Shown here: in pieces, positions 1 to 5,826 of the stretch | How the letters are laid out: every line of letters starts with the position of its first letter | How positions within the stretch are numbered: position 1 is the stretch's first letter | Assembly (NCBI GenBank): GCA_013138675.1 | Contig: WTCH01000223.1 | Location: 1-5,826, forward strand | DNA from: Woeseiaceae bacterium | GTDB taxonomy: Bacteria; Pseudomonadota; Gammaproteobacteria; Steroidobacterales; Woeseiaceae | DNA length: 5,826 bases | Direction of reading: 5' to 3' | The notes under the pieces: generated by a model | What the model saw: the letters and a program-made list of their open reading frames with translations, nothing else | Told to the model about the DNA's origin: nothing | Database searches by the model: none | Position numbers and translations under genes: made by a program

Positions 1-1226
1 CTGCCGGTTACACAGCCGTGCAAATATCGCCACCCAACGAGCATATCCAGGGACCTGCCTGGTGGACGCGTTACCAGCCCGTCAGCTACAAGATCGAAAG
101 CCGCAATGGCACACGTGCGGAATTTGCCGATATGGTTGCGCGCTGCAACGCCGCAGGCGTCGACGTTTACGCCGATGCGGTGATCAACCACATGGCAGGC
201 TTTCCACAAGGCGTCGGTATAGCAGGATCAGACTTCGCTGAGTACTCGTACCCTGTCCCTTACGACTACGACGATTTTCATCACTGCGACCGCAACGACG
301 ATGGCCGCATTGTCGACTATCAGGATCTCTGGGAGATACAGACCTGCGAGCTCGGTGCGCTTGACGACCTCGACACGAGCAAGCCTGAGGTGCAGGCGAA
401 GATTGCTGCGTATCTCAACGACTTGATGAGCCTGGGTGTTAAAGGGTTTCGCATGGATGCCGTCAAGCACATCGATCACGACGAATTGCACGCCATTCTG
501 CAACAGGTCGACGGTGACCCGTTTATCTACCAGGAAGTCATCGACCGCGGTGGCGAACCTATCAGTGCGATGAACTATGTTCGCGACGGTCGCGTCACCG
601 AGTTCAAGTATGCCGCCCTCATCCTGGATTCTTTCGAGCGCGGCAACCTCGACGCGTTAATCGAGTTCTGGACAGCTCCCGGCTGGTTGCCCTTTGATGA
701 TGCCGTCGTTTTCGTCGACAACCACGATATCCAGCGTGGCCACGCGTTCGGCGACGAGGTCGTCAACTATAAGGATGGCAAACGTTACGAACTTGCGGTC
801 GCCTTCATGCTCGCACATCCCTATGGTTACCCGCTCGTTATGTCGAGCTACGCTTTTGAAGATGATCAACAAGGCCCTCCCGATGTCTCACCGCACGATG
901 CGGGTGGCTGTGGCGAAACGTGGATCTGCGAACATCGTCGCGACTCGACTACTGCAATGGTCGGTTTCCGCAAGGCAACGGCAGGATCGGAGCTGGTCCA
1001 TTGGGACATCGTCAATGATTCGGTCATCTCTTTCGGCCGCGGCGACAAAGGCCATATCCTGATCAACACTGGTGAACAAGCGGCGGACGTCATAGTCGAT
1101 ACCGAACTACCGGCGGGTGACTACACCGACATCGTTGGGGCGCGCCCGATCGCAGTGAAAGATGGCGTGATCGATACAACACTTGAGCCACTAAGCGTTG
1201 TCGCCGTTCTGGCAAATAAAGAGTGA
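1..1226 (+). CDS. Alpha-amylase, GH13 family, animal/Streptomyces-like type (5' end missing)
   Basis: Endo-acting enzyme cutting alpha-1,4-glucosidic bonds in starch or glycogen, probably exported. The frame is open to the left edge: bases 3-17 encode A-G-Y-T-A, so the GTG at base 18 is an internal valine, not the start. By comparison with pancreatic amylase about 45 mature residues plus a signal peptide lie outside. Numbering from base 18: WW at 15-16 and YQPVSY at 19-24 (glycone subsites); region I DAVINH 53-58; region II GFRMDAVKH 143-151 with nucleophile D147; region III YQEV with acid/base E173; region IV FVDNHD 232-237 with D237. Histidines 58, 151 and 236 are present. C90/C110 and C298/C304 match two pancreatic-amylase disulphides, which fits an exported protein. 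The beta domain C (about 311-400) ends the protein; no starch-binding module follows. Oddities: Leu273 at the chloride-ligand Arg/Lys position, and GHAFGD (241-246) in place of the glycine-rich GHGAGG loop. Family call is very secure; exact GH13 subfamily (24 or 32) is not. Confidence 0.95.
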   Translation, partial: AGYTAVQISPPNEHIQGPAWWTRYQPVSYKIESRNGTRAEFADMVARCNAAGVDVYADAVINHMAGFPQGVGIAGSDFAEYSYPVPYDYDDFHHCDRNDDGRIVDYQDLWEIQTCELGALDDLDTSKPEVQAKIAAYLNDLMSLGVKGFRMDAVKHIDHDELHAILQQVDGDPFIYQEVIDRGGEPISAMNYVRDGRVTEFKYAALILDSFERGNLDALIEFWTAPGWLPFDDAVVFVDNHDIQRGHAFGDEVVNYKDGKRYELAVAFMLAHPYGYPLVMSSYAFEDDQQGPPDVSPHDAGGCGETWICEHRRDSTTAMVGFRKATAGSELVHWDIVNDSVISFGRGDKGHILINTGEQAADVIVDTELPAGDYTDIVGARPIAVKDGVIDTTLEPLSVVAVLANKE

Positions 1227-2089
1227 GTTCCATTCAGCCATCGCGCATTGCTTACGGCTGCATGCGCATCGAGGGCGACGCCGGTAAACGGGCCGTGCGT
1301 GCCGCAGTCGATGCCGGCTACACGCTATTTGATCATGCCGATATTTACGGTGGCGGTACTTGCGAGACTCTGTTCGGTGAGGTGCTGCGTGAGTCACCGG
1401 GGTTGCGCGAAAAGATACTGCTCCAAAGCAAGTGTGTCGTTCGTTTCGCGGACGATAGCTCGCCTGCGCGCTACGATTCTTCTCGTGAGCACATCATTAG
1501 TAGTGTCAACGGATCGCTGGCACGTCTCGGTGTCGAGCAGCTTGACCTCTTCCTGGTACACCGGCCGGACTACCTGATGAATGCTGAGGAGGTCGCCGTC
1601 GCATTCGACACCCTGAAGTCCTCAGGCAAGGTCGCTCGTTTTGGTGTCAGCAATTTCTCGACATCGCAGTTCGACCTGTTGCAGTCGGCGTTGCCTGATC
1701 CATTGCTCGTCAACCAGGTCGAGATCAACCTGCACAACATCGATGCGCTCAATAACGGTGTACTCGACCAGTGCCAGCGTCTCGGCATCACGCCACAGGC
1801 CTGGTGCCCGATTGCCGGTGTAGCCTATCCGGCCTGGGGCAACACGTTTACGGATGAAGACACTGCTCGAATTCGCGCAGAACTGGAAATACAGTCGGAG
1901 AAGTACAACACCGAAGACTGGCTCATCGCCGTGGCCTGGCTACTGAAGCACCCTGCCGGTATTTCGCCGATTATTGGCTCGACAACGCCTGACCGAATCC
2001 GAGCCGCAGTGACCGCCCTGGATATCGACTACAGCCGCGAAGACTGGTACCGCCTGCTCGAAGCACGGAACGGGGTATCAGTCCCTTAG
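1223..2089 (+). CDS. Aldo-keto reductase, YdhF-like
   Basis: NAD(P)H-dependent oxidoreductase with the TIM-barrel aldo-keto reductase fold, predicted cytoplasmic (no signal peptide). The 288-residue length is normal for the family. The catalytic tetrad is visible: D37 and Y42 in FDHADIYGGG, K70 in LLQSKCVV, H113 in LFLVHRPD. GVSNFS (141-146) and NQVEINL (164-170) are standard barrel strands, and IGSTTPDRIR (251-260) is the cofactor-phosphate loop. From memory it resembles E. coli YdhF along its length, including the C-terminal W-[YF]-R...VP ending. The start is a GTG whose last two bases form part of the amylase TGA stop (GTGA overlap). No other upstream start exists, and only a weak A/G-rich stretch (AAATAAAGA) precedes it, so translation is probably coupled to the amylase. 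The natural substrate is unknown; a link to sugar aldehydes is suggested only by the neighbour. The 3' end overlaps the convergent halogenase gene by 12 bases. Confidence 0.93.
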   Translation: MSSIQPSRIAYGCMRIEGDAGKRAVRAAVDAGYTLFDHADIYGGGTCETLFGEVLRESPGLREKILLQSKCVVRFADDSSPARYDSSREHIISSVNGSLARLGVEQLDLFLVHRPDYLMNAEEVAVAFDTLKSSGKVARFGVSNFSTSQFDLLQSALPDPLLVNQVEINLHNIDALNNGVLDQCQRLGITPQAWCPIAGVAYPAWGNTFTDEDTARIRAELEIQSEKYNTEDWLIAVAWLLKHPAGISPIIGSTTPDRIRAAVTALDIDYSREDWYRLLEARNGVSVP

Positions 2090-3574
2090 CACAGCCAGTT
2101 GTTCCTGGTGCGAATTGAAATTGAGCGCGCAGCCCTTGCGGAATTTGGCGATGTCTTCCAGCTTGTACTTGTGGGCCAGTTCACTGCCGGGACGGACCTG
2201 TTCATCAGACGGGTAAATACCTTTACCCGCGAGCAGGCAGTTCCATGAGACGTTCGGAAAATACGCGTCAAGATTCTGGCGCTCGAGTTCGTCCGTGATG
2301 TTGTCGCCCTTCATCCACGCCGTCAGAAGTTCGTGTAATGAGCGCGAGATCTTGTCATTGCTGCCGCAGTCTCGCCAATACTCGGTGTCCGTGCGCGTAC
2401 TGATGCGGTAGTGGCATACAATGTAGTCACGCACGGCATCGAAGCGCCTGCTGATACGATCATTGAACTCACCACGGAACTCGTCGGTGAGGTTGCCTTT
2501 GTTCGCAGCTTCGATGAAGCGGACAACCGTCTCCTGAACCATATCCAGCGCCGTTGCTTCCAGCGGTTCGATAAAACCTTGTGACAAGCCGACGGCCAGG
2601 CAGTTTTTGTGCCAGTGCTCCTTGACCCGGCCCACCTTGAAATTCAGGTGGCGAGCGTCGACGTCCGAGTCGAGCAGCCCGAGGTGCTCCCTGAATTCGC
2701 GCTCGGCTTCGTCGTCGTCAACGTACTTCGAACTGTAGACATAGCCATTGCCGAATCGGCTTGTCAGCGGGATCTTCCAACCCCAACCGTGATTGAGCGC
2801 CGTCGAGACCGTCTGCGGCTCCGGGTTTTCGTCGGGGTCCGTCGGGAACACGACGGCCGAATCGTTAAACAAAACGTCTTCGCAATTCTCGAACGGGACA
2901 CCCAGCGCCTCTTGCAGTAGCCGACTCCTGAAGCCCGTTGAGTCGACGTAGAAATCGGCCTTGATCGTGTCTTCCGTGTCCGTTTGCAGGTAGTCGATAT
3001 AGCCGTCGTTCTTGAGCACGACGCCGGTGACCGTCGCTGCCCGGTACTTGACGCCCCTTTTCTCCGCCCACTCGCGCAGGAATACGCCGAGCAGCCCGGA
3101 ATTGAAGTGGTAGCCGTACTTCATCTCAAACGGGAAGTTCGGTGGCGCGATTGGCGCGAGCCTCTGCTTGGCCAATTCCCAAGCCGAAAAAAACTGGCTG
3201 GGATGCCCATCGAGGTCGACACCTTGCCGACGCAGGTGGCTGTTGTGAAAAAAGGCCGGCAGGAGAGCCTCGTCGTGCTGGTTCAGGAACGGGTGAAAGT
3301 ACTCTTCGAAACCGGGTCGGGTCGACCAGCCGCGAAATGTGATGCCAACCTTGTAGGTTGCATCGCAGCGGCTCATCCAGTCACTTTCCTCGACCCCGAT
3401 GACATCCAGGAAGTGCTTGAGCGGTGGGGTCGATCCCTCGCCGACACCAATAATCCCGATATTGGGTGACTCGACCAGGGTGATGTCCAGGTCTTTGTCT
3501 TTCCAGTGCATCGCCATCAGGTTGGCAGCGATCCACCCGGCGGTTCCACCGCCCAGAATTACTATACTTTTCAT
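2078..3574 (-). CDS. Flavin-dependent halogenase, tryptophan-halogenase family
   Basis: FADH2-dependent halogenase-like protein of the Trp_halogenase family (PrnA/RebH relatives), predicted cytoplasmic. In this family FADH2 and O2 oxidise halide to hypohalous acid, which a lysine relays to an aromatic substrate. Length (498 residues) fits the family. Visible motifs: the dinucleotide-binding GGGTAGW at 8-14, right at the N-terminus, which supports the ATG start; GVGEGSTPP (43-51), matching the family's GVGEAT element; K75 in YKVGITF, the expected catalytic lysine; WGWKIP (264-269), matching the halogenase signature WxWxIP; and EPLEATAL (336-343), whose E339 matches the second catalytic residue. 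In PrnA the following residues are S-T-G; here they are A-T-A. The ATG is preceded by a weak purine-rich ribosome-binding sequence (AAGAGCGAGAG). The gene lies 118 bases downstream of the TonB receptor gene but beyond a terminator. No flavin reductase is present in the window. Free tryptophan need not be the substrate; that is unknown. Confidence 0.93.
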   Translation of the reverse strand: MKSIVILGGGTAGWIAANLMAMHWKDKDLDITLVESPNIGIIGVGEGSTPPLKHFLDVIGVEESDWMSRCDATYKVGITFRGWSTRPGFEEYFHPFLNQHDEALLPAFFHNSHLRRQGVDLDGHPSQFFSAWELAKQRLAPIAPPNFPFEMKYGYHFNSGLLGVFLREWAEKRGVKYRAATVTGVVLKNDGYIDYLQTDTEDTIKADFYVDSTGFRSRLLQEALGVPFENCEDVLFNDSAVVFPTDPDENPEPQTVSTALNHGWGWKIPLTSRFGNGYVYSSKYVDDDEAEREFREHLGLLDSDVDARHLNFKVGRVKEHWHKNCLAVGLSQGFIEPLEATALDMVQETVVRFIEAANKGNLTDEFRGEFNDRISRRFDAVRDYIVCHYRISTRTDTEYWRDCGSNDKISRSLHELLTAWMKGDNITDELERQNLDAYFPNVSWNCLLAGKGIYPSDEQVRPGSELAHKYKLEDIAKFRKGCALNFNSHQEQLAVLRD

Positions 3575-3606
3575 GCTCTCGCTCTTACCGCAATGCGTTA
3601 CGCCAG

Positions 3607-3635
3607 CGTATCAAAAAAAACCGTCCGACAAGCAA
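3607..3635 (-). promoter_or_regulatory. Possible weak promoter for the halogenase, overlapping the terminator
   Basis: Reading the minus strand, TTGCTT (3635-3630) and GATACG (3612-3607) are separated by exactly 17 bases, the preferred sigma-70 spacing. Each hexamer matches consensus at only 3 of 6 positions. The spacer includes the 3' arm and U-tract of the upstream terminator. Transcription would start near 3600, leaving a leader of about 26 bases before the ATG. The sequence match is poor. The site is proposed mainly because only 38 bases separate the U-tract from the start codon, too few for a separate promoter. Readthrough of the terminator is the alternative. Confidence 0.2.
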
Positions 3636-3651
3636 TGCTCCTCGGACGGTT
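3613..3651 (-). terminator. Rho-independent terminator after the TonB receptor gene
   Basis: A perfect 10-base-pair inverted repeat: 3619-3628 (aaccgtccga) and 3642-3651 (tcggacggtt) around a 13-base loop. Read on the minus strand, the GC-rich stem runs directly into eight T residues (3620-3613, two of them shared with the stem), the classic intrinsic terminator arrangement. The stem begins 41 bases past the receptor stop codon. The opposite side of the hairpin has no T-run on the plus strand, so it acts in the minus direction only. Confidence 0.9.
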
Positions 3652-3692
3652 ATTTGACTGTCCCTCGGGGGGAGTCGTCAGGGGGCTGTCTC

Positions 3693-5826
3693 CTAGAACT
3701 TGTAGTTCAATCCGAAGTAGTACTGGCGACCGAACTCTTTGAACTCACCGAACGCGTCAGCCACGCCATACTCGATCGTGTTTTCCTCGTTCGTCAGGTT
3801 GTTACCCGAGACTATGATGCTCAAACCATTGTTGAACGCGTAGCCGACTTGCGCGTCAACCGTTGAATACGGCTGAGCGAGCGTCGGCGAATTGGCGCCC
3901 GGAACCGCGAGGTTCTGTACGAATTCGTCACGATGACGCATGTTGATGTGAGCACTGAAACCACCAAGATCGTAGAACACGGTAGCGCTCCAGACGTTCT
4001 CGGACAGGCCCGGTAACGGCAGATTCTGGCTGTAGAACGATCCGCCGCTGACCTCGGTCTCGCTCTGGGTGTACGAGTAGCTTGCGGTCGCACCCAGACC
4101 GGACCAGGCACCTGGCAGGCTATCGAAAGTCTTGGTGCCCGCCAGCTCGATGCCGCGAATGTAGCCGCCCTTGTTGTTGTTCAGGAAGGTCTGGTAGATG
4201 TTCAGGTAGGTATCAGGCGGCGCGATGATGCCGAGGTCGTCCGGAATATCGTCTCCCGTGAACTGCGTCGGACCTTCGACCAGCGACTCGATGTCCTTCC
4301 AGAATACGGCAACCGTTACTGCCCCACCATCGTCGAAGTAGTGCTCGTACGAGATATCGAACTGGTTAGCACGGAACGGATCGAGGTACGGCGTACCGTT
4401 GGTCCAGACGTTGTACTCGGTCAAACCGTCATTGGGATTACCCGGATCGTCAAGTACACCACCGAACCATGAGCCGGCACCACCCTTCATCTGGCCAACC
4501 GGCGGACGGCCAATTACCTTGGCGGCCGCGACACGAAGTATGTCGTTTTCGGTGAGCTCGAAGTTCAGGTTGAGGGACGGCAGCGTGTCGGAGAATTCCG
4601 GACCGTAGTTAACGTAGTCCAGGTTGTCCTGCGTGACGCCCACGCCGTCGGTGATCGGCGTGCCATTGCCCGCGCCTACATTCTGCAGGCCGATCGTCTT
4701 CACATCGGTCTTCACATAGCGGATGCCTAAATTGCCGGTAACCGGGACGTTGCCCATCTGGAAGTCGAAGTTAGCCATCAGGTAAACCGCTTCAGTCTCT
4801 TCCTCGATGTCGTTCGACTCAATGAAGGTCCAGTCACGGCTATGCAGCTTGATGCCTTGATCGTTGCCAGCGCCAAAGATGGAGGCGCCCAGGGCGTTAA
4901 TATCTGTAACCACGAAGTGATCCGGTACACCCGGGAGCGACTGGGTCTTGACGAAGCCGGCTACTGATTGCGGTGCACAAGCGAGGCTTGACGTGTTGTC
5001 CTCGCACCAGCCATTGGCCTGGCCGCTACGCGAGCCGTACAGGAACGTGCCGCGGTCGGCGCCAAAGGTGCGATCCGAAAGGCGGACACCCGCTTCAATC
5101 CCTGAAACAAAACCCCAGTCGACGTCTTGCGCAAAATCGACACTAAACGAATGAATATCGTCGGTGTAGACGTGCGGGTAGCGCTCGTAGCGCGACAGCA
5201 TGATCGAATTCGGGTCGGTGAAGTCGACGCCGGCGAATTCGCCCGTCGCGATGCCACTGCCGTTCAGCGTATAAGTGAATTCCTGGTTGAGTACTTCACC
5301 GCCGCCCGGTGCATAGGCATGCATTGATGCGATGCGGTCCTCACGAGTCTTCTCACCGCTCGCCGTATACACATCCAGGGTCAGAGTGCTTCTGTCTGTG
5401 GGATACCACTGCAGGTTAACGCCGAAAGTATCGCTGTCGGAGGTGGTCGTCTGGTCCTCGGTACGCGCCTCAAACCAGGGATGCGACTGGTTGTTCAAAT
5501 TGGGATCGCCGCCTATTGTCGCGCCCGTGACGAGTCCGTTCTCGATCGTCCAGTTGCTGACGTTGCTATTGGTTTCGTCTTCGTCGATGCCGCCAACCGT
5601 AATACCCTGGCGCTCGTCGTTACGATCGAATTCGGAACGGAAGTAGTCGACCTGCGCCCGAATCTTGTCGTTAGGCTCGAAAACTATCGTGCCCAAAATA
5701 CCGGTGCGCTCGTCAGTACCGGTACCCCCCTGCCACTGGAAGGCACGCGGAATGCGCTCTTCGGTACCGTCGCCGTCAACATCGCGACTGCCGTAACCAA
5801 GCTGGTTGTCGGCGCCACCGCGCGAG
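3693..5826 (-). CDS. TonB-dependent receptor, carbohydrate-type (N-terminus missing)
   Basis: Outer-membrane beta-barrel receptor importing a ligand with energy from TonB-ExbB-ExbD. About 710 codons are present and the frame stays open to the right edge. The TTG at 5696 is an internal leucine (context GILGTIVFEPND), so at least 43 more residues precede it in the window. The signal peptide, TonB box and most or all of the plug lie outside; relatives usually total 900-1100 residues. Visible signs: repeated amphipathic strands ending in aromatics, long D/N/G-rich extracellular loops, the barrel segments GNLGIRYVKT and SLNLNFELTENDILRVAAAKVIGRPP, the late segment FSAHINMRHRDEFVQN, and the C-terminal strand QYYFGLNYKF ending in Phe, the usual outer-membrane assembly signal. 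This pattern matches the Xanthomonas/Caulobacter-type receptor group, often linked to oligosaccharide uptake. A Cys pair eight residues apart (codons at 5004 and 4977) sits in a predicted extracellular loop and could form a disulphide. The ligand, plausibly maltodextrin, is inferred from the nearby amylase. Confidence 0.93.
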   Translation of the reverse strand, partial: SRGGADNQLGYGSRDVDGDGTEERIPRAFQWQGGTGTDERTGILGTIVFEPNDKIRAQVDYFRSEFDRNDERQGITVGGIDEDETNSNVSNWTIENGLVTGATIGGDPNLNNQSHPWFEARTEDQTTTSDSDTFGVNLQWYPTDRSTLTLDVYTASGEKTREDRIASMHAYAPGGGEVLNQEFTYTLNGSGIATGEFAGVDFTDPNSIMLSRYERYPHVYTDDIHSFSVDFAQDVDWGFVSGIEAGVRLSDRTFGADRGTFLYGSRSGQANGWCEDNTSSLACAPQSVAGFVKTQSLPGVPDHFVVTDINALGASIFGAGNDQGIKLHSRDWTFIESNDIEEETEAVYLMANFDFQMGNVPVTGNLGIRYVKTDVKTIGLQNVGAGNGTPITDGVGVTQDNLDYVNYGPEFSDTLPSLNLNFELTENDILRVAAAKVIGRPPVGQMKGGAGSWFGGVLDDPGNPNDGLTEYNVWTNGTPYLDPFRANQFDISYEHYFDDGGAVTVAVFWKDIESLVEGPTQFTGDDIPDDLGIIAPPDTYLNIYQTFLNNNKGGYIRGIELAGTKTFDSLPGAWSGLGATASYSYTQSETEVSGGSFYSQNLPLPGLSENVWSATVFYDLGGFSAHINMRHRDEFVQNLAVPGANSPTLAQPYSTVDAQVGYAFNNGLSIIVSGNNLTNEENTIEYGVADAFGEFKEFGRQYYFGLNYKF

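Larger units (their letters stand above)
3575..3692. other. Intergenic region between TonB receptor and halogenase genes
   Basis: The only gap between genes, 118 bases. It holds the receptor's terminator (3613-3651) and the short leader of the halogenase gene (3575-3612). It also holds a G-rich plus-strand stretch (runs of G near 3667-3672 and 3681-3685) just after the receptor stop codon. No small open reading frame with a credible ribosome-binding site is seen. Confidence 0.8.

Noticed and set aside
18..20. GTG at base 18 as the amylase start codon
   Set aside because: The frame is open to the window edge and the residues before it (A-G-Y-T-A) continue the conserved strand motif of the family, so it is an internal valine.
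694..1062. 122-codon plus-strand open frame inside the amylase
   Set aside because: Its Ser/Arg/Thr-rich translation is typical of an out-of-frame reading of the amylase, which contains catalytic region IV here.
2089..2140. Possible bidirectional terminator at the convergent junction
   Set aside because: No inverted repeat with a T-run on either strand was found; the ends of both genes overlap instead.
2984..3469. 161-codon open frame on the plus strand
   Set aside because: It lies wholly antisense to the halogenase, whose motifs are unmistakable, and its translation shows no recognisable domain; it is a shadow of the GC-rich coding sequence.
3661..3690. G-rich stretch after the receptor stop as a possible G-quadruplex
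   Set aside because: Only two long G runs are present; four runs are needed for an ordinary intramolecular quadruplex.
3399..3866. 155-codon plus-strand open frame spanning the intergenic region
   Set aside because: It runs antisense through the halogenase start, the terminator and the receptor end; no ribosome-binding site or family motif was seen.
5694..5696. TTG at 5696 as the start of the TonB receptor
   Set aside because: The frame continues without a stop to the right edge with barrel-like sequence, and a receptor starting here would lack signal peptide and plug.

Overview
The window is a piece of a bacterial chromosome carrying four protein genes in two convergent pairs. All four are read from sequence alone, by recognising family motifs. 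The content suggests a Gram-negative proteobacterium: the large outer-membrane TonB-dependent receptor resembles the type common in Xanthomonas, Caulobacter and marine gammaproteobacteria, and the DNA is moderately GC-rich by eye. A marine or sediment gammaproteobacterium is a reasonable guess, but the taxon cannot be fixed from this window.

Plus strand, left half. A 5'-truncated GH13 alpha-amylase of the animal/Streptomyces-like type (bases 1-1226) has all four catalytic regions and its C-terminal beta domain. It is followed, with a 4-base GTGA stop/start overlap, by a complete aldo-keto reductase of the E. coli YdhF type (1223-2089).

Minus strand, right half. A TonB-dependent receptor enters from the right edge without its N-terminus and ends at 3693. 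A strong Rho-independent terminator follows it (about 3613-3651). A complete flavin-dependent (tryptophan-type) halogenase then runs from 3574 to 2078. Its last 12 bases overlap the end of the aldo-keto reductase gene tail to tail, so there is no intergenic space between the two converging transcription units.

Taken together this looks like the edge of a starch/maltodextrin utilisation locus. The receptor would import oligosaccharides across the outer membrane, and the amylase, probably exported, would cut alpha-1,4-glucan. The reductase and the halogenase are passengers whose substrates cannot be told from sequence. The halogenase beside a carbohydrate-type TonB receptor is the most intriguing element. 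Such neighbours are known in proteobacterial sugar-uptake loci, but their function there is not established. No RNA genes, CRISPR arrays, insertion sequences or phage genes were seen. The only intergenic stretch is 118 bases long (3575-3692).
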